Part shown: positions 6,897-12,256 of the stretch, piece by piece | Layout of the letters: the number at the start of each line of letters is the position of its first letter | How positions within the stretch are numbered: position 1 is the stretch's first letter | Assembly (NCBI GenBank): GCA_009779335.1 | Contig: WREM01000015.1 | Location: 1 to 12,256 of the forward strand | Reading direction: 5' to 3' | DNA: 12,256 nt | DNA from: Streptococcaceae bacterium | Lineage (GTDB): Bacteria; Bacillota; Bacilli; Lactobacillales; Streptococcaceae | Made by a program: the position numbers and the translations under genes | The notes under the pieces: generated by a model | What the model saw: only the letters and a program-made list of their open reading frames with translations | Databases searched by the model: none | What the model was told of the DNA's origin: nothing

Positions 6897-7005
6897 AAGA
6901 TAGAGAAATGTATCTCGCTAGTTAATGATAGCAATACCCATTCATATAAATCTGATAGTAGGAAATCTCAATTTTTCCTAAACAAAATTCAATCAAGGAG
7001 AATTT
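6897..7005 (+). other. Intergenic region: weak promoter-like motif and hairpin before the esaA unit
   Basis: TATAAA at 6945-6950 has TTAATG 17 bases upstream, a weak promoter candidate. A 7-bp inverted repeat, TAGGAAA (6959-6965) and TTTCCTA (6974-6980), could form a hairpin but has no U-run. AAGGAG at 6994-6999 serves the ATG at 7006. Bases 6927-6945 match 994-1012 at 16 of 19 positions and encode DSNTHS versus DSNTRS. Confidence 0.3.
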
Positions 7006-7350
7006 ATGCCAAAAGAGACTGAAGTAGATAATCATTTAGAAGATCAGAATGAAATTCAAAATAAAAATGAGCTGCTAGATAAACTTCAAGGAGAAAAATA
7101 TGGAAAGATTCGTGCATTAGAGGATTTTGATCGAGAAATGAGCTATCATTTCAGCCGATTACGAAGACTGGATGGCGAGTTATTTTATATGAACAGTGAT
7201 CTAGCTCGTTTGATGCAACAGGAACACGACATTCTCAATTCTTGTATTAAAAAATTCACCCGTACTCAAGAGGATGGGCTCAACATCTCCTACTCTGAAA
7301 GACTCCAAGAAGTGGAAAACTCAATAAAATCACTAAAAGGAAAGAAATAG
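7006..7350 (+). CDS. Small coiled-coil protein, possibly DUF3958/Lap2-like LXG targeting factor
   Basis: This 114-residue protein has a good ribosome binding site (AAGGAG, about six bases before the ATG). It is highly charged, has no signal peptide or membrane helix, and is predicted to be almost entirely alpha-helical, with long helices at about 20-90 and 97-113. The first ~30 residues are acidic and Asn-rich. The EDGLNISYSERLQEVE stretch near the end is reminiscent of DUF3958 proteins, the Lap2 subunits that bind LXG effectors with a DUF3130/Lap1 partner and guide them to the secretion machine. The match is by eye and weak. EssA is an alternative neighbour of esaA but has a membrane helix, which this lacks. 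Its stop lies six bases before esaA, so the two are co-transcribed and probably translationally coupled. Confidence 0.5.
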   Translation: MPKETEVDNHLEDQNEIQNKNELLDKLQGEKYGKIRALEDFDREMSYHFSRLRRLDGELFYMNSDLARLMQQEHDILNSCIKKFTRTQEDGLNISYSERLQEVENSIKSLKGKK

Positions 7351-7356
7351 ATTCAA

Positions 7357-10098
7357 ATGAAGTTAGAAAAATCATTTAAGAATATGAAAGGAATAAGTAT
7401 TGCAACTCTATCAGTTGCTGTGCTTATTCTTGTTGGTTTGTTTGCTTATCTAAGTAAGGGGAGCACCTCACAGAATGCTTCCTCAAAACCAACAATAGCC
7501 CTTGTTGACGAGGATGAATCCTCCTCCTTTAACAATAAAGACTATAACTTTGGGCAAAATTTTGTTCATCTGGTTTCAGGAGATTCTCAGTACAATTGGC
7601 AAGTGGTTTCACGTTCTGTTGCAGACAGAGCTTTTGCAGATAAATCTGTGGATGCAGTGATTTATATTCCTCAGAGCTTTTCTCATGACCTTTTGACTTT
7701 ACAAGAGGTTAAACCCACACAGACAGATGTGTCTTATAAAATTCAAACGGATGGTTCTGCACTTTCAAAGGCGAATCTGGATAGTAAAATTGTCAATACT
7801 CTTCAAGGATTTAACACTTCTGTAGTAAAAATGTACTATGGTTCTGTGGCAGGAAATGTGGCTGATGCTCAAAATAATATGAATGCCGTAGTAGGAAATC
7901 AGGGCAATCTTGTAGGGGAGCTGTCAAATAATGTTCGTCCAAGTTTTGATGTGGTTAATTCAGGCTATGGTTCAGTGGTATCTACCTCAGATTTTCTCAA
8001 AGGGCAAAATTCAGCGTGGATTAATCAAACCAATAGTTTCACTAAAGCCACTCAAGATAATCTCAATAGCACAAGCCACTCACTTTCAGGAACTTTGCCG
8101 GGAGTCAATGGATTATTCAATGATTTAACCCTCATGGGGCAAACCAATGTGGCTAACGGGAATGTTTCAATGTTGGAACAACGCAATAATGATTTTACGA
8201 CTTTCCAAAACTACCTCACACCTCTGAATAACGGATTGAATGGATTTGATGGGGATTATGCAAACTTCCAGAACTCTCTGTCAGATTATAAAAAAGCAAT
8301 TTACGGGGATGGGGGAGCGAACCCTGGATTGGTTGGAGATTTGAATACTCAACTGGATCAATTGAATAATACAAGCACAGGAGCGATACCAAGTCTTCAA
8401 GATTTAGAAACAAGCCTGCTTCAAGAATATGGGAATATTACTCCAACCACCCCAATCGACCAAAGTAATTATAATAGCTATCCTAACTATACAGAAGATG
8501 ATGCAGCAAATGCTTTAGCTGCTAAACTTCAACATTCATTTGAACAACATAGTCAAACTGTAGCGACGTATGAACAACGTATTACTGATGAAATCAAAAA
8601 TATTGCGACTGACCCTAGTCAATATCAATCTTTATTTGATATTATTGATAGAAATACTTCTGGTGCGGCATCGTCAAATTATGGTCCAAAACTTGCACTA
8701 ATTAGAGCTTATGCAGGAACAAATAATATTTCAAGCCCTAGCCTCAATGTTGTGAGTTCTATTACAACGGCTAAATCCTTTAATGTTACAATACCTGCAG
8801 GTACAAGCTATACATTCACGCCGTCAATCTCCAATCCTGCTTCAATCACTTATAACGGCCCATATACAAGCACTGGAGGTTCAACAGTAACAGTAAATGG
8901 GAATAGAGTAACTGTAGATAATACACAAAGCGGTGCTACATCTATTTCTTTTAAGGCAAATTACATAATCAATTTAGATGCTTTACCACAAGGGACAAAT
9001 ACAGTAAGTTTTAATGGAAATGGAGCCTCTTTAAGTAGTGATGTTTATATCAATGCTTTGTCCACTGAGAATGAAAAAGCAGCAATAGGTGGAACAGGAT
9101 TTAAAGATATCACGGATTATCTAGGAGAAATTGATGCTATAGTCAATGAATTGTATTTCCTTTATGGAAGTCCAACAGAAAATTACACGACATTCCAAGA
9201 CCAAATGAGTTCAACTGGGAATTTCACTTTAAATAGTCAGCAATCTATGTATGCTCGGTATGATTCCATTGATCCATCAACTATTTTAGAGCATTTGAAA
9301 GTTTATGATGCTTTGGGTAATTGGACGTGGAATCAAGACGTAGAGAGTTATTACACTACAGGACAAGATGAAATCATGAAAGTGGTCACCGCTTTAACGC
9401 CGCTTTATGATAATCAGAGTAGACTACAAAAAGATCTCACCTCCATAGATAGTGGGGATTTGTCTCCAAATCTTGCCTTTGATGCAGATATGAAAAATCT
9501 AGATCAATGGCGTACAGATACGACGAATTATATCAATGATAGTACCAATCAATGGAACAGTAATAAAGTAAATGTTAATCTAACCACGAAAGAGTGGAAA
9601 GATAAGGATGGAGACATTCACAATATCTATACTGACCAAACAGGGGGAGACTCTCTCTATCAAACCATCAGTAGTTTGATGAAATCAACCAGCGAGTCTG
9701 CGACCGCAACAGCTAAAGCAGCACAGATGATTAAAGACAACAGCAATCAATTTGAGCAAATGATTCAAACGGTACAAACCACAAAATCTGACGCTCAAAA
9801 GGTCTTAGATACGACAGATGCAAGTATAAAAAATGGACAAGCAGGCTTAAATGCAAGTCAAAATTACAATGCCAAGTTTGGTCAAGTCTTATCTAATACT
9901 CGCAATCCAGAGGCCAATCAAAATCAACTTTTTAATTTTTTTGCACAACCATTGGGATTCAAAAATCTTTCAGGAACAAGTGCAACAATCTCTAACAGCT
10001 TCGATTGGCGATGGTTGATTATGTTGGTGAGTGGAATTATATTAGGAATCTTGGGGAATACTTTGATTCATCAGCGTTCTCAAAATATGGAAGGATAA
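7357..10098 (+). CDS. esaA: EsaA homologue, cell-surface subunit of the type VIIb secretion system
   Basis: This 913-residue protein belongs to the YueB/EsaA branch of the YhgE/Pip superfamily. One membrane helix (about 13-33) is followed by a conserved EsaA-like stretch: KPTIALVDEDE, then WQVVSRSVADRAFADKSVDA and VIYIPQSFSHDLLTLQEV. The large extracellular region is helical with a central Ser/Thr/Asn/Gly-rich, beta-strand part (about 475-570). It ends with one membrane helix (about 886-904) and the tail HQRSQNMEG. EsaA is essential for T7SSb export and projects through the wall as an extended dimer; YueB is also the phage SPP1 receptor. YueB and S. aureus EsaA have several C-terminal membrane helices, so this protein is either truncated or a short lineage-specific form. 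The ribosome binding site AAAGGAAAGA lies in the end of the preceding gene. A terminator follows. Confidence 0.85.
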   Translation: MKLEKSFKNMKGISIATLSVAVLILVGLFAYLSKGSTSQNASSKPTIALVDEDESSSFNNKDYNFGQNFVHLVSGDSQYNWQVVSRSVADRAFADKSVDAVIYIPQSFSHDLLTLQEVKPTQTDVSYKIQTDGSALSKANLDSKIVNTLQGFNTSVVKMYYGSVAGNVADAQNNMNAVVGNQGNLVGELSNNVRPSFDVVNSGYGSVVSTSDFLKGQNSAWINQTNSFTKATQDNLNSTSHSLSGTLPGVNGLFNDLTLMGQTNVANGNVSMLEQRNNDFTTFQNYLTPLNNGLNGFDGDYANFQNSLSDYKKAIYGDGGANPGLVGDLNTQLDQLNNTSTGAIPSLQDLETSLLQEYGNITPTTPIDQSNYNSYPNYTEDDAANALAAKLQHSFEQHSQTVATYEQRITDEIKNIATDPSQYQSLFDIIDRNTSGAASSNYGPKLALIRAYAGTNNISSPSLNVVSSITTAKSFNVTIPAGTSYTFTPSISNPASITYNGPYTSTGGSTVTVNGNRVTVDNTQSGATSISFKANYIINLDALPQGTNTVSFNGNGASLSSDVYINALSTENEKAAIGGTGFKDITDYLGEIDAIVNELYFLYGSPTENYTTFQDQMSSTGNFTLNSQQSMYARYDSIDPSTILEHLKVYDALGNWTWNQDVESYYTTGQDEIMKVVTALTPLYDNQSRLQKDLTSIDSGDLSPNLAFDADMKNLDQWRTDTTNYINDSTNQWNSNKVNVNLTTKEWKDKDGDIHNIYTDQTGGDSLYQTISSLMKSTSESATATAKAAQMIKDNSNQFEQMIQTVQTTKSDAQKVLDTTDASIKNGQAGLNASQNYNAKFGQVLSNTRNPEANQNQLFNFFAQPLGFKNLSGTSATISNSFDWRWLIMLVSGIILGILGNTLIHQRSQNMEG

Positions 10099-10137
10099 AT
10101 TTTTGATAATAAATAATTAAGAAGATAATAGAGACTA

Positions 10138-10170
10138 AAAATCTGAACAGAAGTTCAGATTTTCTTTGTT
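10138..10170 (+). terminator. Rho-independent terminator after esaA
   Basis: A perfect 11-bp stem, AAAATCTGAAC (10138-10148) and GTTCAGATTTT (10153-10163), encloses a four-base AGAA loop and is followed by a T-rich tail CTTTGTTGTT. It lies 40 bases after the esaA stop and should end the T7SS transcript. The A-rich left side may also allow weak termination from the opposite strand. Confidence 0.85.
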
Positions 10171-10223
10171 GTTCCATACTCTCCAAACAACTCCCCTCAT
10201 TTGGGTGGAGATTAAGTATTTGA

Positions 10224-10388
10224 GAGGATTTGAAGGGCATTAAATCAACGCTTAAGCCGGGGATGGTTCATGCATTAATTAAGAAAATAGAGATTGGGGA
10301 AAAGGAAAAAAGTGGAGGGAAAATGGAACAAAAAATCAATATCATTTATCACTTTGTGGGGAATCTAGAGCTTCACAATCACTTATAA
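10224..10388 (+). pseudogene. Remnant of the C-terminus of a DUF4368-type serine recombinase
   Basis: After a TGA at 10221, frame 3 is open for 54 codons and contains STLKPGMVHALIKKIEIGEK followed by KMEQKINIIYHFVGNLEL. The pattern of a helix LIxKIEIGE, a Lys/Gly-rich turn, then QKIxIxYxFVG is the usual ending of Firmicutes large serine recombinases with a DUF4368 tail. Nothing resembling the catalytic domain lies upstream. ATGs at 10263 and 10323 exist in this frame, and GGAGG at 10314-10318 precedes the second, so a 21- or 41-residue peptide could be made, but a decayed recombinase end is the simpler reading. It suggests a mobile element once ended between the T7SS locus and rlmD. Confidence 0.5.
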
Positions 10389-10411
10389 ACATTTTTCTAT
10401 GTTATGGGGTA

Positions 10412-10420
10412 TGTTATAAT
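10412..10420 (+). promoter_or_regulatory. Extended -10 promoter of rlmD
   Basis: TGTTATAAT is a perfect extended -10 element (TGnTATAAT). The -35 position (about 10392-10397, TTTTTC) is poor, which extended -10 promoters tolerate. The expected transcription start, about seven bases after the -10, falls at or within a base or two of the ATG at 10427. No ribosome binding site lies between, so the transcript may be leaderless. Confidence 0.7.
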
Positions 10421-10426
10421 AGCTAT

Positions 10427-11932
10427 ATGATAAATCTAAAAATCGGTCAAAAAATTCAGCTCAATGTTGAGCGTTTGGGTATCAATGGGGAAGGGATTGC
10501 CTCTTATAAAGGACGCTTGGTCTTTGTGCCACTCGCCCTACCTAAAGAAGAAATCCTCGCAGAAATTACTGAAAATGCAAGAAATTTTTCTCGTGCCAAG
10601 GTCATCAAAATCAATAAAAAATCTAAAGAGCGTGTCAAGCCCGCTTGTCCTATCTATAAAGATTGTGGAGGTTGCCAGCTCATGCACCTGTCTTATCAGG
10701 GACAGTTGGATTTCAAGAAAGATTTACTCTTACAAGCCTTGCAGAAATACAAACCAGCAGGATTTCGTAATTATGAGCTTCGTCAGACCATAGGAATGGA
10801 GAATCCTACTCATTACCGCAATAAACTCCAATACCAAGTGCGTCGTTTGACCAATGGCTCTATCATTGCAGGACTTTACAAAGAAGGCACACATCATCTG
10901 GTCAACCTAGAAAATTGTCTTGTTACTGATGAGAAAACTCAAGAAATTGCCAATCGTTTCTGTCAATTAGCTGAGCAGTTCAATTTGCCTATTTATGATG
11001 AGCGTAAAGTAGGTGGAATTCGTACCCTCATGATTCGTCGTTCGCAGAAAACAGGTGAGGTGCAGGTTAATTTCGTCAGTTCATTGCCTGTGGTTATCCA
11101 AGGGAATTGGGTGCCCAATGTGGATGGCAATCGTAACGGTAAGAAGATTCAACCTGTGCGTGATTTTGACCGTATCATTACAGCCTTGACTGATGAGTTT
11201 ACAGAGATTCAAGCAGTTGCTGTCAACTATCATCCTAAGAAATCCAGTGAGATTTATGGAGACCGTACAGAGCTAGTCTGGGGGAATGCTGCGACCATTA
11301 CAGAAGGTGTGCTTAACTATGACTTTGAACTCTCGCCTCGTGCCTTTTACCAGCTCAATAGCCGGCAGGCTCAAGTCCTCTATCAAGAAGCAGTCAAAGC
11401 CATCGGACCTAAGAAGACAGACCGCATCATTGATGCTTATTGTGGTGTAGGGACTATTGGATTCGCTCTAGCAGATAGGGTCAAGTCTGTACATGGGATG
11501 GACATTACACCTGAAGCTATTTTTGATGCTAGACACAACGCCAAGCGTTTAGGATTGAAGAACTGTCATTATGAAATCGGGAAAGCCGAGACCATTATCC
11601 CTAACTGGTACAAATCAGGACACCGTGCCACGGGGTTGATTGTAGATCCTCCACGAGTGGGGTTAGATGATGAATTGCTTGAAACAATTATTCATTATCA
11701 GCCTGAGAAGATGGTTTACGTTTCTTGTAATGTGTCAACCTTGGCAAAAGATTTGATCATACTTGCTCAGTATTACAATGTAGAATATATTCAATCTGTG
11801 GATATGTTCCCTCACACAGCACGGACAGAAGCTGTTGTCAAACTCAAACTCAAATCTCCAGAAGAATTGAAGAAAGTACGGAACAGAACGAAATTTAAAT
11901 CTACTGGCAAACGCTCAATCAGAAAGAAATAA
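10427..11932 (+). CDS. rlmD: 23S rRNA (uracil-C5)-methyltransferase, RlmD/RlmCD type
   Basis: This 501-residue protein makes 5-methyluridine in 23S rRNA using S-adenosylmethionine; Gram-positive RlmCD enzymes modify U747 and U1939. An N-terminal TRAM domain (about 1-62, with GINGEGIA) binds RNA. Cysteines 74, 80, 83 and 164 match the iron-sulfur cluster ligands. The SAM site is DAYCGVGTIG (336-345), followed by VDPPRVGLD (406-414). The catalytic cysteine is C434 in VSCNVSTLA, and the catalytic base is E468 or its neighbour in HTARTEAV. Compared with streptococcal homologues there is an insert at about 222-247 and a Lys/Arg-rich C-terminal tail, making it longer than the usual ~450. The ATG at 10427 gives a standard TRAM start and sits just after the -10 box without a ribosome binding site. 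This is a housekeeping gene flanking the T7SS locus. Confidence 0.92.
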   Translation: MINLKIGQKIQLNVERLGINGEGIASYKGRLVFVPLALPKEEILAEITENARNFSRAKVIKINKKSKERVKPACPIYKDCGGCQLMHLSYQGQLDFKKDLLLQALQKYKPAGFRNYELRQTIGMENPTHYRNKLQYQVRRLTNGSIIAGLYKEGTHHLVNLENCLVTDEKTQEIANRFCQLAEQFNLPIYDERKVGGIRTLMIRRSQKTGEVQVNFVSSLPVVIQGNWVPNVDGNRNGKKIQPVRDFDRIITALTDEFTEIQAVAVNYHPKKSSEIYGDRTELVWGNAATITEGVLNYDFELSPRAFYQLNSRQAQVLYQEAVKAIGPKKTDRIIDAYCGVGTIGFALADRVKSVHGMDITPEAIFDARHNAKRLGLKNCHYEIGKAETIIPNWYKSGHRATGLIVDPPRVGLDDELLETIIHYQPEKMVYVSCNVSTLAKDLIILAQYYNVEYIQSVDMFPHTARTEAVVKLKLKSPEELKKVRNRTKFKSTGKRSIRKK

Positions 11933-11934
11933 AA

Positions 11935-12183
11935 ATGAATGATCAAGAACAATTTTTAGCAGATTTTGCCCAATGGATTGACCAGCAGGTGCAAGTCTCA
12001 GAGCTTGCCATGAAGACTGCTCAACAACTGGCAGAAAAAGATGACAAAGCAAAAGAAGCCATCATTCGATATGAGAGTCGATTAGATGCTTATCAATTCA
12101 TTCAAGGTAAATTTGAAAACTATAAGGCAGGAAAAAATTTCCACGACATACCAGAAGGAATGTTCGGGAAGAAGGAATATTAA
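11935..12183 (+). CDS. DUF1912-like small protein
   Basis: This 82-residue protein starts two bases after the rlmD stop, with only a weak AGAAAG upstream, so it is probably translated by coupling in the same operon. It is acidic, cytoplasmic and mainly helical. The block IIRYESRLDAYQFIQGKFEN followed by GKNFHDIPEGMFG and a final KKEY is the recognisable signature of a short conserved family in streptococci and lactococci that I take to be DUF1912. Its length matches the family's ~80-85 residues. No function is known to me. Confidence 0.75.
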   Translation: MNDQEQFLADFAQWIDQQVQVSELAMKTAQQLAEKDDKAKEAIIRYESRLDAYQFIQGKFENYKAGKNFHDIPEGMFGKKEY

Positions 12184-12192
12184 GGAGAAAAA

Positions 12193-12256
12193 ATGGAAAA
12201 AGCAAAACCATTTGATGAATATTTTAATGACCTTAATTTAGGAGAGGAAAGGCTAG
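12193..12256 (+). CDS. Start of an unidentified gene, cut by the window end
   Basis: AAGGAG at 12182-12187, overlapping the stop of the preceding gene, lies five bases before an ATG. The frame MEKAKPFDEYFNDLNLGEER is open to the end of the window. Spacing indicates the same operon as rlmD and the DUF1912-like gene. Twenty-one residues are too few to identify the product. Confidence 0.6.
   Translation, partial: MEKAKPFDEYFNDLNLGEERL

Noticed and set aside
10186..10213. Imperfect inverted repeat with CTCCCC and GGGTGGAG
   Set aside because: Too short and mismatched, with no T-run; the perfect terminator at 10138 explains termination.
10464..10793. 109-codon + strand frame inside rlmD
   Set aside because: It overlaps the well-supported methyltransferase and has low-complexity, non-protein-like composition.
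1..12256. CRISPR arrays, tRNA or rRNA genes, insertion sequences
   Set aside because: No regular short repeats with spacers, no tRNA-like cloverleaf, no transposase frame and no IS-type terminal inverted repeats were seen by reading.

Overview
The window is AT-rich, uses ordinary bacterial codons and strong AGGAG-type ribosome binding sites, and looks like a low-GC member of the Lactobacillales. The downstream flank, an RlmD/RlmCD-type 23S rRNA methyltransferase followed by a DUF1912-like small protein, and the style of the proteins point to Lactococcus or a close streptococcal relative. The genus is an inference. All convincing genes are on the + strand.

Bases 1-6896 are an effector/immunity accessory region of a type VIIb secretion system (T7SSb). 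It opens inside an LXG effector gene whose N-terminal part lies upstream of the window. Next come four tandem paralogues that begin M[LF]TD[KR]QQK[FY]Y (688-2871). Their ~85-residue helical N-domain resembles class II bacteriocin immunity proteins (LciA / EntA_Immun type), and three of the four carry a C-terminal two-helix membrane hairpin. The fourth is followed by a broken toxin C-terminus (2871-3176), an unrecognised 99-residue protein that overlaps it by TAATG, and a frameshifted second copy of that protein fused to a fifth LTDRQ helical module (3523-4147). A complete 507-residue LXG effector follows (4188-5711). Its C-terminus has a perfect six-glycine GxxxG zipper, suggesting membrane insertion or pore formation. 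The six-helix membrane protein directly behind it (5715-6896) is the natural candidate immunity protein.

Bases 7006-10098 hold a small coiled-coil protein, possibly a DUF3958/Lap2-like LXG chaperone, six bases ahead of a 913-residue EsaA homologue. EsaA is the cell-surface subunit of T7SSb. This copy has an N-terminal membrane helix and a large extracellular region but only one C-terminal membrane helix. A perfect 11-bp hairpin terminator closes the locus at 10138. EsxA, EsaB, EssA, EssB and EssC are not in the window.

Bases 10171-12256 are the chromosomal flank. A short remnant reads like the extreme C-terminus of a DUF4368-type serine recombinase (10224-10388). A strong extended -10 promoter follows, so close to the rlmD start codon that the mRNA may be leaderless. 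Then come rlmD, a DUF1912-like gene and the start of a further gene.

Together the region looks like a T7SS interbacterial-competition locus growing and decaying by recombination at its 3' end. It contains active toxin-immunity pairs, orphan immunity modules, toxin scraps and a truncated immunity gene.
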